IMG/VR virus record: IMGVR_UViG_3300022188_000229
Span: 28,896 to 92,895 of that record
Source: a virus
Direction: 5' to 3' (one strand)
Length of the DNA: 64,000 nt
Below, piece after piece: positions 48,611 to 56,345 of this stretch. Under the pieces are notes generated by a model. The model did not search any database. It worked only from the letters and a program-made list of their open reading frames with translations, and was not told where the DNA came from. Within the stretch, counting starts at the first letter, position 1; each line of letters opens with the position of its first letter. A program made the translations under genes and the position numbers.

Positions 48611-48628
48611 GGATTTTGTGTTCTTTTA

Positions 48629-48868
48629 TTAGCCGCCCCACCATATTCTGTGAGAATATTTTCCTGTAGCTTCATTTTTGTTACATGTAAGACTAAAATT
48701 ATCATCAGATAATCGAGCTCTAATTTCATGACAGGTTATATTCTTTACAGTAACCTCATGCTTGCCAGCGCTTGCCGCTACTTTTATTGCCTCACAGATC
48801 TCAGTATAGGCTTTATCATGTATAGCCACTAGTCTTCTTGCATCTAGTGATGTTATTTGAGACTCCAT
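48629..48868 (-). CDS. 79-aa hypothetical protein
   Basis: Helical N-terminal half ('DKAYTEICEAIKVAASAGKH') then a beta segment ending 'RIWWGG', a layout seen in several short phage proteins. Preceded by a leader carrying the second copy of the 48503 motif. Confidence 0.5.
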   Translation of the reverse strand: MESQITSLDARRLVAIHDKAYTEICEAIKVAASAGKHEVTVKNITCHEIRARLSDDNFSLTCNKNEATGKYSHRIWWGG

Positions 48869-48909
48869 TTAGTACCTCTTTTAATTAATTTTACCGAATA
48901 GCTAGGACA

Positions 48910-48942
48910 CCAACCAGTGTAGTTAGATATACTGGGAGTGCC
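48910..48942 (-). repeat. Second copy of the leader hairpin motif
   Basis: CCAGTGTA and TATACTGG form an 8-bp hairpin with loop GTTAGA. Nineteen of twenty bases match the segment at 48535-48554 inside the tRNA-like remnant. Both copies lie in leaders of leftward genes. Confidence 0.55.
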
Positions 48943-50109
48943 TCAACTTTTAATTACTGCGAGTGGGGTTAAAGTAGTTACTATATCAACTAGGTCTTCT
49001 TGCAAAATCATTACTTTAATTATATCTTTATACGCTCCAGGAGCTTCATCAAGTTTATCTGCGGAACTGATAGAATGGAGTATACCTTTTTTATTTAATA
49101 GACCGCACTCATACTCTAAGTTTAGTTCCTTTTTAGCTTGTTTTCTACCCATTAGTCTTCCTGCCCCGTGGGAACAAGATTTAAAACTTTGAGTATTTCC
49201 TTTACCTTTTACAATATAACTATTAGTTCCTTGACTACCAGGAATAATACCTAGTTGTCCTTTATATGCCCTAGTTGCTCCCTTTCTATGCACAATTACA
49301 TTAGTATTAAAATGGTTCTCAATAGAGGCATAGTTATGTGCTATGTTAATTAATTCTCCAAATTTCACGTCAGGTATTACATCTAAGAAACAGTTCCTAA
49401 CTCTTTCCATCATCAATTCTCTATTAGCTAGAGCAAAATCAACACAATACTGCATTTCCTTTAAATAAGTAGTCCCAACTTCATTAATTGGAAGAAAAGC
49501 CAGCTCCCATTTTTTTGGCACGGAGGAAAACCATTTTGCATTCAACTCTACAGCTAACTTATTATAGTAATTTGCAACTTTAAACCCTAAATTTCTACTA
49601 CCTGAATGAATCATAATCCAGATATAACCTTCAGTGTCTTGTTGTATTTCTATAAAATGATTCCCCCCACCCAAGGTTCCAACCTGCATTTGAGCGTTTT
49701 CAAACTCTCTATGAACTACATACCTATCATCAAATAATGTTACGTCTGGTATATAATCAATTTTTTGCTTTTTATTGTGTAGTTTAGGCCCAACAGGGAT
49801 AACTTGCTGAATTAATGAACGTATTTTCTTTAAATTTCTAGTATCGCACTCAATTAATGATGTCTTAATGGCGCACATACCACATCCTATATCCACACCA
49901 ACTGCATTTGGTATTACAACATCTCTAGTAGCTATTACTCCACCAATAGGCATACCATAACCCATATGAGCATCTGGCATAAGCGCTACATGTTTAAATA
50001 AGAATGGTAAATTGGCCAAATTTTTAGCTTGAATTAGTGTATTTCCATCTAACCCATCTACCCACATCTTAATTGGTTTATTTTCGGTGGCTATTACTTT
50101 ATTCATCAT
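48943..50109 (-). CDS. rtcB: RtcB-type RNA ligase
   Basis: Joins RNA ends carrying 3'-phosphate or 2',3'-cyclic phosphate to 5'-OH, using GTP and Mn2+. Conserved segments: 'MPDAHMGYGMPIGGVIA', 'GVDIGCGM' (metal Cys), 'GGGNHFIEIQ', 'MIHSGSRNLG', 'HRKGATRA' and the guanylylated His in 'CSHGAGRLMGRKQA'. 388 aa, complete. RtcB repairs nuclease-cut tRNAs and ligates tRNA exons, which fits the tRNA cluster and the interrupted tRNA genes at 56 kb. Confidence 0.93.
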   Translation of the reverse strand: MMNKVIATENKPIKMWVDGLDGNTLIQAKNLANLPFLFKHVALMPDAHMGYGMPIGGVIATRDVVIPNAVGVDIGCGMCAIKTSLIECDTRNLKKIRSLIQQVIPVGPKLHNKKQKIDYIPDVTLFDDRYVVHREFENAQMQVGTLGGGNHFIEIQQDTEGYIWIMIHSGSRNLGFKVANYYNKLAVELNAKWFSSVPKKWELAFLPINEVGTTYLKEMQYCVDFALANRELMMERVRNCFLDVIPDVKFGELINIAHNYASIENHFNTNVIVHRKGATRAYKGQLGIIPGSQGTNSYIVKGKGNTQSFKSCSHGAGRLMGRKQAKKELNLEYECGLLNKKGILHSISSADKLDEAPGAYKDIIKVMILQEDLVDIVTTLTPLAVIKS

Positions 50110-50130
50110 ATATCCTTACTTTTAATTTTG

Positions 50131-50216
50131 CGGAAGAGATAGGATTCGAACCTACAAGGCTTTTGACACCCGACGGTTTTCAGGACCGTTGTCACACCAT
50201 ACTTGACCACTCTTCC
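50131..50216 (-). tRNA. tRNA-Ser (UGA)
   Basis: Class II tRNA with long variable arm, acceptor GGAAGAG/CTCTTCC, anticodon stem ACGGT/ACCGT, loop CCTGAAA giving UGA. Position 33 is C. Confidence 0.85.
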
Positions 50217-51150
50217 TGTGTTGTGTACTTAACTTCATACTGTGGTTCAAGAGTTGTCGCCTTCCCTATTCGATAGTATCAAAGTGCAGAAGTTAAATAC
50301 TTTAAAAAACAACGTGAACCCCACCTAAAGCTTTTATGTTGACAGTATAGACCAGTTCATGTCACCGTCAAAGTAGCAGTCTAGTGTGATAATCTTCACA
50401 GTTCGGTTACATAGTAACAAGATATCTATAAAGAAGGTTGTACGTTAATGGCCGCTGTCTCGTTTGTTAAATAATGGTGTGCTTCTACGCCAAAGAGGGA
50501 CTTAGCCTTACCAGTTACGGGGTGCTTCCTCACTTTACCGAGATATATCCCACCGTAGATTCATGTATGGACTTTCTTTTCGAGAAAGCTACCCATCTTA
50601 GAAATAGAACTTAACCTATACCAAGTCATATGTTCCTCGATATTACCACGATAGGTCTACGCCTCACTCCTTAGAGGATGGCTGCTTCAAGGCCGACCTC
50701 CCATTATTATTATTTTATATTGAATAGTAGTGTGTTGTTACACCAAAGACGAAGGGGAAACTACACCCCATCCACGTTGTCCACATACAACGGTAGTTTT
50801 TGGTTATATTCTAGTGGACTCAGGCTTTTAACCTACGCTCGCTCTACACATGTACCCATCACCTATATGGCTCACCACTGGCAGCATTTATAAAGATCAT
50901 GGCGTGTTCCGTGTCACTCATTATAAGGTGGCTACCCCTAAGCCAACTTCCTGCTATCCTTTTGATACAGCATGACAGCAATCCATTAATAGTGGATCAT
51001 CCTGTATCTTTTTAATACAGCATAATTTCCTTAGAAATCATTCTGTACCTTTATGAAAACCTGTCAAGCCCTTCCTTTAGAGAAGTAGTTACTGAGTTTA
51101 TAAGCTCAAGCTCCTCACCTTTTCCTAGCTATTTGACAGGTATTTTCTTA
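50217..51150 (-). ncRNA. 934-bp non-coding, structured locus with 23S-rRNA-like segments
   Basis: All frames on both strands carry many stops, allowing for UAG readthrough. On the - strand, 50664-50702 reads like the 23S GTPase-associated centre: 22 of 24 bases agree with the common bacterial form GAAGCAGCCATCCTTTAAAG plus AGTG. A second, more diverged copy is at 50923-50955. The copies end two ~233-bp imperfect repeat units (50470-50702 and 50721-50955). Shorter 23S-like words follow in 23S order (CCCCGTAACT, AAGTCCCTC, CTGTGAAGAT, TAGGTGGG). Several perfect hairpins lie at 50956-51140. Promoter and function unknown. Confidence 0.6.
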
Positions 51151-51483
51151 CTAATATTTTCTAAACTCATGACTAGGCTGGCACGACATATGACTATGTC
51201 GATTGTCTTTACATGAGCTTTCTTTTAAACTTTTTACTTTAAGCTTGTCTTGACTTAAAGCATCAATCTTTTCAGAGAGTGCCCTCATCTCTTTGTAATA
51301 TTTATCAGAAGTATATTCAAGGCTGCTTATTACTGCTGCGGAAGCTTCTTTGAAAGTATCATAGTATGTACAATCACTAGCGTACTTCCAGTGGCTCCAC
51401 CGCCAGAACTGTGACTCATCTTCAAATATTGCTCTTAGTATCAAGCCTTCTTTAACCTTGTATTTAATTACTTGATCACTCAT
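51151..51483 (-). CDS. Hypothetical protein
   Basis: 110 residues, Trp/Tyr-rich first half ('SQFWRWSHWKYASDCTYYDT'), coiled-coil middle and a His/Cys/Ser-rich tail. Behind an AAAGGAAAG ribosome site. Not recognised. Confidence 0.5.
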   Translation of the reverse strand: MSDQVIKYKVKEGLILRAIFEDESQFWRWSHWKYASDCTYYDTFKEASAAVISSLEYTSDKYYKEMRALSEKIDALSQDKLKVKSLKESSCKDNRHSHMSCQPSHEFRKY

Positions 51484-51495
51484 TATACTTTCCTT

Positions 51496-51744
51496 TTAAT
51501 CTTGTCCGAAGTCATTGCCGAGTTCAAACTTGGTATAGTCTATGAACCCAACAGCAGATTTAAGTACCTTTCTTAAGTCCTCTACTGACACATTATCAAA
51601 CAAAATTGTATCATTCGATAAAGAACTCTTACCTAATTTATGCAGGCAAATGTTGATGCCTGACTCCGGCTCTGGCCAAACATTTCTCTGCTTTGGAAGT
51701 TCTGCCTTATCTAAAGGAGTGTCTCCATACATTTTATGTTTCAT
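51496..51744 (-). CDS. Hypothetical protein, paralogue of the gene at 52747
   Basis: 82 residues from the ATG at 51744 (AAAGAGG upstream). Shares 'DTPxxKAELP', 'ESGINICLxKL', 'ILFDNVxVxDLxKxL' and 'KxELGxDF' with the product at 52747. The two copies flank the NadM-Nudix gene, so a local duplication is likely. Function unknown. Confidence 0.6.
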   Translation of the reverse strand: MKHKMYGDTPLDKAELPKQRNVWPEPESGINICLHKLGKSSLSNDTILFDNVSVEDLRKVLKSAVGFIDYTKFELGNDFGQD

Positions 51745-51826
51745 ATAATACCTCTTTAATAATGGGTTGTTTACTTTTGACACATTTAGAATTATATTTA
51801 GAGTATGTGTGTTAAAATCTTTCCTT

Positions 51827-52720
51827 TTAATTATGTTCTAAAAGATACGTCAACATTTCACGATGCTCTGGCATGATCGAAGCAATAGTGAATTTGTTAA
51901 AAGGAAACCAGCGTAGCTCATCTATATCATCTCCAGGGGCCGGAGAACCTACCTTAAAGATGGTTTTATACAAGATGGTAGTGATTTTATTCATCTCACT
52001 TGCATACCTCCAATCTGATATCACAAAGCTCTTTACATACTCGAGCCCATCAACATCAATATTGGCTTCCTCTTTTGTTTCTCTAGCTGCTGTAGTATCA
52101 AAATCCTCACCCGGTTCTCCAAATCCGCCAATGAATCTATAGTGAGGCTCTTGTGCCTTCTTTCCAAGAAGTATTTTGGTACCGGCCTCATTGAAAATTA
52201 CCACATCTATTGTGGGAAGAACCATTTTCCACTGATTATGTGTGGCCCAAATTACACCAGCTCTGAAGCCAGCAGACTTTTCAACTATCTGTCCAATCTT
52301 CTTTCTGATGTCCGTACCAGAAGTGAATACCTCTTGTTCCAATTCACAAGTATCAAATGTACCACTGTAATACTGAATGAAGGAGTCTCGACTCCCATAT
52401 AGACAAGTATCCTCTGAGGCACATCCGATTTTCTTCAGTCCAGCATCCAGGTTGTCACTCCACAGTATATGCGACCCCATATCATGGATATAATACACTT
52501 CAATGTCCGGAAAGGTTTCGTTAATCATAACCTTTCTTGCTTGAAAATCCAATGGGTTGTTGAACGTGCATTTACAAGGGGTTAGTCCCAAGAATACCAC
52601 TGTTCGTTTGGCCAGGGCTGTAACTTTCTTTAACAGATCGATATGGCCTGCGGTTAATTCATGTACCTGAAATCTTGCAACGATAGCACTTGTCGAATAA
52701 TCTTTTTGGATCTTTTCCAT
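51827..52720 (-). CDS. Bifunctional NMN adenylyltransferase / Nudix hydrolase
   Basis: The N-terminal ~170 residues follow NadM-type nucleotidyltransferases ('AIVARFQVHELTAGHIDLLK', 'FTSGTDIRKKIG'), with HxxH-like 'TAGHI'. The C-terminal ~130 residues are a Nudix domain with the box 'GFGEPGEDFDTTAARETKEE' followed by ANI. The fusion is known in bacteria and phages: it makes NAD+ from NMN and hydrolyses ADP-ribose-type compounds. It could restore NAD+ against NAD-depleting defences. Confidence 0.85.
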   Translation of the reverse strand: MEKIQKDYSTSAIVARFQVHELTAGHIDLLKKVTALAKRTVVFLGLTPCKCTFNNPLDFQARKVMINETFPDIEVYYIHDMGSHILWSDNLDAGLKKIGCASEDTCLYGSRDSFIQYYSGTFDTCELEQEVFTSGTDIRKKIGQIVEKSAGFRAGVIWATHNQWKMVLPTIDVVIFNEAGTKILLGKKAQEPHYRFIGGFGEPGEDFDTTAARETKEEANIDVDGLEYVKSFVISDWRYASEMNKITTILYKTIFKVGSPAPGDDIDELRWFPFNKFTIASIMPEHREMLTYLLEHN

Positions 52721-52746
52721 CTCAAGATTCTCCTGTTTATTTGTTA

Positions 52747-53001
52747 TTATTTAAAGAAGTCTTCACCTAATTCAGATTTTGTAAAGCTGATACAGTCACG
52801 GCTCACTACCAAAAGCTTCTTTAAGTCACTCACTGTGACATTATCGAATAGTATTTTGTTGTGAGGTGCCTTACTATTTTTCAATTTATATAAACAGATA
52901 TTGATACCGGACTCAACTTCAGCATCAACAGTCTTATCTCTTGGTAGTTCCGCTTTGGCTATTGGGGTATCTCTATAATAATATGTTGTGTTCGCTACCA
53001 T
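52747..53001 (-). CDS. Hypothetical protein, paralogue of the gene at 51496
   Basis: 84 residues; about half align with the 51496 product over the segments given there. It overlaps the end of the metallophosphoesterase gene by 29 bases. The pair flanks NadM-Nudix. Confidence 0.6.
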   Translation of the reverse strand: MVANTTYYYRDTPIAKAELPRDKTVDAEVESGINICLYKLKNSKAPHNKILFDNVTVSDLKKLLVVSRDCISFTKSELGEDFFK

Positions 53002-53554
53002 CTATTTCCTCCGCTACAAATTTATCATATAATTTCTTTGCTTCTTTTGCTTTAGCAACTTCCTTATGAATGTGTTCTAATGTTACAGGATAGAAGTCAT
53101 TTACATCCACTCCTACATTATAGCACACAGTATGGTCAAGAGACACTTTGAATAGGTTATGAATGTGTCCTACAAGCCATAGTTTATCAGGCATAACAAC
53201 AGCAGACGCTGGGTCATGTCTGAGTATTGTGTTCGCATCGTACTGTAGAGCTGTTGAGACGGTTTGAAAACCATAAAGCTCATAAGAGAAGGGTCTTCCT
53301 TCATCATGATTGCCAAGAATTAAGTGTTTAGTTCCATTCATCTTACTAAGAATTGGTCCTAACTTACTAAGACCATGTCTACCAATCATTGCTACATCAC
53401 CTAACACATACGTGGTATCCTCTGGAGTAACTACCTCGTTGTGCCTACGAATTATTTCTTTCCTCATCTCTTGTTCATTCTTAAATGGTCTTCTAGAATA
53501 ACCCAAAATGGCTTCGTGGAACATGTGCCAATCTGCTGTGAAAAAATCAGTCAT
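52973..53554 (-). CDS. Calcineurin-like metallophosphoesterase
   Basis: Metal-ligand motifs in order: 'FTADWHMFHEAIL' (DxH), 'VLGDVAM' (GD), 'LILGNHDEG' (GNHD), 'RHDP' and 'VGHIHN' (GHxH). Start at 53554, where 'MTDFFTADWH' begins. 193 aa. Members of this small phage branch act as phosphodiesterases or nucleotidases; substrate not known. Confidence 0.82.
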   Translation of the reverse strand: MTDFFTADWHMFHEAILGYSRRPFKNEQEMRKEIIRRHNEVVTPEDTTYVLGDVAMIGRHGLSKLGPILSKMNGTKHLILGNHDEGRPFSYELYGFQTVSTALQYDANTILRHDPASAVVMPDKLWLVGHIHNLFKVSLDHTVCYNVGVDVNDFYPVTLEHIHKEVAKAKEAKKLYDKFVAEEIDGSEHNILL

Positions 53555-54291
53555 TTTTTCTCCTACTATTTCTACCTCTATGAGTTTTAGTTTGTGAATG
53601 GCAATTAGGGCATAATAACATGAGATTTTCTCGGCGGTGATCATTACTAATACCATTTTTATGGTGTAGTTCTATTGTTAATGTTTCTCCGTACCAACTA
53701 GTACCTACTCCGCATTTATCACACCTGTTTTCTTTTTCCATTAAAAGAAATTTCTTAACCGTACTATTTCCTATAGTAGATTCTTTTTTAAAAAATTTCT
53801 TCTGGTAAATAAGGCCTATTAATAGCTTTAATGAAATGAGATATATCTAACTCTAATTGTTTAATTCTTTTTGTTATCCAATATCTAGATGTTTTTAATT
53901 TTTTGCTCACCTCTAAAAAGGATTGACTCTCTACTACTACTTTAATAACCATTTCATCTGTAAACATTGGTTTTGTGCCAGGAGCTATATTTTTTTCTCC
54001 TTTTTTAAAAGACTTTTTTCCACAAGCATAGCAAACTTTAGATCTTGGATCTTTTTCATACCAAATTTTACCGCTAGCTTTAAATTTATTTTTATACCAA
54101 CGGCTCCTGGATGCAGAAGCCATCTTAGATTCTCCACCAAGTTTATCAAACCACCGTAACATATAGTTACAGCACCAAGAGATGTCCTCTTTGTTTTTAC
54201 ATGCCATCTCGTTTATAACGAGGTCTTCTTCAAGCAGTCTGATATAGTAACGATCCTTAATGAAGGTCGCCTTTGTTCTGAGTTTTTCCAT
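53547..54291 (-). pseudogene. HNH endonuclease split by a frameshift, fused to a small phage protein
   Basis: ORF 53788-54291 ends in a helix-turn-helix region ('FTDEMVIKVVVESQSFLEVS', 'KQLELDISHF', 'RPYLPEEIF') that in intact HNH enzymes leads into the nuclease. The nuclease continues in another frame from 'KKESTIGNSTVKKFLLMEKE' into 'CDKCGVGTSWYGETLTIELH' and 'LLCPNCHSQT' (to 53547). The frames meet at a TTTTTTAAAAAA run at 53785-53796, so one base is in excess. The first ~75 residues ('YMLRWFDKLGGESKMASASR') look like a separate small phage protein. Confidence 0.65.
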
Positions 54292-54295
54292 ATAA

Positions 54296-55066
54296 TTACC
54301 TATAAACTACTATTCCGGTTAACATTGGGTTATTTCCTTCATTATAATAGTATATACAAATGTCCTCAACACGCCCCTTCTTTATAAAATTACAATTATA
54401 TTGATGGACACTGATTCCTTTGAATTTATTACCATTTACACCAGTGGGACGTGGAAGAGAAAATAACGTTTTTCCTCCAATGGAACAAATAGAGTTAAGT
54501 CTACGGCCAATTAAATCCTCTATCCATTCAAGTGTTATAGCTTCTTTAAGACCTCGAAGACAAAAAGTAAATATCAATGCTTTTTTAAATTGCCTGTCTT
54601 TGTCTAAAGAATAAAGTGCTGATTGTCTTCCAAGCACAGTATCAATTGCATTGCCTGTTTGTCCAGTTACAGTGCCCATGAGATCAGCATCAAAAAATCT
54701 AGCTGGGTCATGTATATTTTCAATACTGTTGCACATTAAACTGACCCTTTCTTGTAGACTTTCTATGCCTACAACATCGTTCCATATATTATCATCTGAT
54801 TCCGCTTTAACATACCAAGAGGGTACGTTGGGCTTTACTTTCCAGGCCACTTGTTGGGCATGAACGTCTTTATCTCTATCAATTATTCTTATTCGAGAGA
54901 TTGCTGATATGGCTACATGAAATCGATAACTTTTTATATGCCTCTCTATAGCTGGCCCTGTTACTCCATCTACATCTGATATCATTGCGGCCCTACTACA
55001 TAAAATTCCTTCAAGGCTACTTTTGTACTGAGAATCTACAGTAAAATCTTTTTGACAGGTTAACAT
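54296..55066 (-). CDS. Hypothetical protein
   Basis: 256 residues, mixed alpha/beta, with central 'LMGTVTGQTGNAIDTVLGRQ' and 'IFTFCLRGLKEAITLEWIED'. No recognisable catalytic motif, signal or membrane segment. It is the largest unassigned leftward gene; stop and start are separated by only 4 bp from the broken HNH gene. Confidence 0.55.
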   Translation of the reverse strand: MLTCQKDFTVDSQYKSSLEGILCSRAAMISDVDGVTGPAIERHIKSYRFHVAISAISRIRIIDRDKDVHAQQVAWKVKPNVPSWYVKAESDDNIWNDVVGIESLQERVSLMCNSIENIHDPARFFDADLMGTVTGQTGNAIDTVLGRQSALYSLDKDRQFKKALIFTFCLRGLKEAITLEWIEDLIGRRLNSICSIGGKTLFSLPRPTGVNGNKFKGISVHQYNCNFIKKGRVEDICIYYYNEGNNPMLTGIVVYR

Positions 55067-55115
55067 TTTTTATTCCTTTCTAGTAGTTTAATATCGGATA
55101 GTCCTTTAGTTAAGA

Positions 55116-55361
55116 CTATTTTATTCTCAGTTTTCCGTAGACATCCCTTTTCTGCATGAATTTATACTTAGGAATATAGACATTGAAGTTAAAGAACTCA
55201 CATGGTTCATCACCTTCAAACACTTCATTTATATTAACAGGCCTGGGCTCGTGCTCACAAGTGGGGCAGCTACCGAATATATCGCTATAATTATCCAGAT
55301 AGTGTTTACAATCTATACAACTATAACCATATTTCCCTGGTAAATGTTTGATTAATGCCAT
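55116..55361 (-). CDS. 81-aa cysteine-rich protein
   Basis: Cysteines in 'SCIDCKHYLD', 'GSCPTCEHEP' and 'EPCEFF' indicate a zinc ribbon. The remainder is basic and aromatic. It lies next to tRNA-Ile in transcription order. Not recognised. Confidence 0.55.
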   Translation of the reverse strand: MALIKHLPGKYGYSCIDCKHYLDNYSDIFGSCPTCEHEPRPVNINEVFEGDEPCEFFNFNVYIPKYKFMQKRDVYGKLRIK

Positions 55362-55377
55362 GTCTACCTCCTTAATT

Positions 55378-55452
55378 TGCCCCGGGGGGATTTGAACCCA
55401 TTCCGACCTCCCCCTTATAAGGAGGGTGCTCTAACCAACTGAGCTACAGGGC
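55378..55452 (-). tRNA. tRNA-Ile (UAU)
   Basis: D stem GCTC/GAGC, anticodon stem CCCTC/GGGGG with loop CTTATAA (anticodon UAU), acceptor GCCCTGT/CCGGGGC with wobble pairs. Confidence 0.85.
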
Positions 55453-55532
55453 AGTACTAATTTAACTAAACACCTATTTTAATTTCTAACTATTTTTATA
55501 AGTGCCGACCATGATACTCCTAAAGATGTATT

Positions 55533-55826
55533 CTATTCACCATGGTATTGCCACAATACAGCATTACAATAATTATGTATCGCTCCGATAGTCATACCAG
55601 AACCGTGGTTGTGATGTAAATGCACGGGCCACTTAAAAAACCCTTGTGGAAAAAGTTTTTTATCTACTGGCTTTCGTAACACTGCTTCTGAGGCTTTCCC
55701 ATTTAAGGGCTTACCGCAGTGAGCACACATACCTTTTTGTAATTTAATATACTCTTCACGTACAGCACGTTTCTGTGTGTAATGAATTTCATTATAGTTC
55801 ACTGGTAGTTTTATTTTTAACCTCAC
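55533..55826 (-). CDS. Small HNH-like phage protein
   Basis: 97 residues: 'YIKLQKGMCAHCGKPLN' then 'VHLHHNHGSGMTIGAIHNYC' and 'NAVLWQYHGE'. This Cys-x2-Cys plus HHNH pattern recurs in phages and resembles a minimal HNH nuclease. One base overlaps the following HNH gene. Confidence 0.7.
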   Translation of the reverse strand: MRLKIKLPVNYNEIHYTQKRAVREEYIKLQKGMCAHCGKPLNGKASEAVLRKPVDKKLFPQGFFKWPVHLHHNHGSGMTIGAIHNYCNAVLWQYHGE

Positions 55827-56077
55827 TATTTATTGTGTATCTTCTTGTGACAATTAGCACACAGAGTACGTAAATTCTTCATAGGTTCATTCCAAGGATA
55901 CCTTTTGGTGTACTTCAAGTGATGGATGTGTAATGTAGTTTCTTTATCTTTACACTGACGGCACATCCACTTATCTCTATTAAAGACCTTAAGCCTCTTC
56001 CTCTGCCATTTAGGGTGCTGTAATGCCTTAGCATATTCATCCCTAGTAAGTTTTTTGTACGATTGTTTCTTTCCCAT
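55826..56077 (-). CDS. HNH endonuclease
   Basis: 83 residues: 'HPKWQRKRLKVFNRDKWMCR' then 'QCKDKETTLHIHHLKY' and 'LRTLCANCHKKIH', a complete HNH fold. The ATG at 56077 starts right at the 3' end of the intron-bearing tRNA-Ile gene; the longer frame upstream would run through that tRNA. This nuclease adjoins the interrupted tRNA, so a link to the spread of the inserts is worth considering. Confidence 0.8.
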   Translation of the reverse strand: MGKKQSYKKLTRDEYAKALQHPKWQRKRLKVFNRDKWMCRQCKDKETTLHIHHLKYTKRYPWNEPMKNLRTLCANCHKKIHNK

Positions 56078-56206
56078 TAGCGCCTGAGGGACTCGAACCC
56101 CCGACCACGTCATTATAAGTGATAAACTTCGCATGTTCGGTCTCTTTATGGAGAGACAAGTTAGTATACAAAGTGGTTCGTGCTCTGCCAACTGAGCTAA
56201 GGCGCG
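56078..56206 (-). tRNA. tRNA-Ile (UAU) interrupted by a 56-nt insert
   Basis: Exon 1 (56206-56179) gives acceptor, D arm and positions 27-28; exon 2 (56122-56078) begins at position 29. Joined, the anticodon arm is CGTCA-CTTATAA-TGACG, a perfect 5-bp stem with anticodon UAU; T arm GGGGG-TTCGAGT-CCCTC. The insert lies between positions 28 and 29. Without its removal no anticodon arm can form. Confidence 0.75.
56123..56178 (-). other. 56-nt tRNA insert (intron-like element 1)
   Basis: On the - strand: P1 ACTTTGTAT / ATGCGAAGT (9 bp with GU pairs), internal loop ACTAACTT / CGAAC, P2 GTCTCT / AGAGAC with loop CCATAA; ends ...GTTTA. Same length, fold and conserved loop as element 2. Far too small for a group I or II intron. 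Confidence 0.75.
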
Positions 56207-56215
56207 TCATTAAAT

Positions 56216-56323
56216 TTACCTTATACTGTGGGCAACTATTGAGATAGCAGTATCAACTGCAGTCCTGTAGAATTCCCCAATCATAAGTATAAATTGCCTT
56301 AGTACATATTTCTTAAACGTCAT
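56216..56323 (-). CDS. 35-aa peptide between the two interrupted tRNA genes
   Basis: ATG behind AAGGGGA, hydrophobic/amphipathic 35 residues ('VLRQFILMIGEFYR'). The good ribosome site and fit between the tRNAs make it plausible. It may be membrane-associated. Confidence 0.45.
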   Translation of the reverse strand: MTFKKYVLRQFILMIGEFYRTAVDTAISIVAHSIR

Positions 56324-56345
56324 AATATCCCCTTAAAAGCTATTA

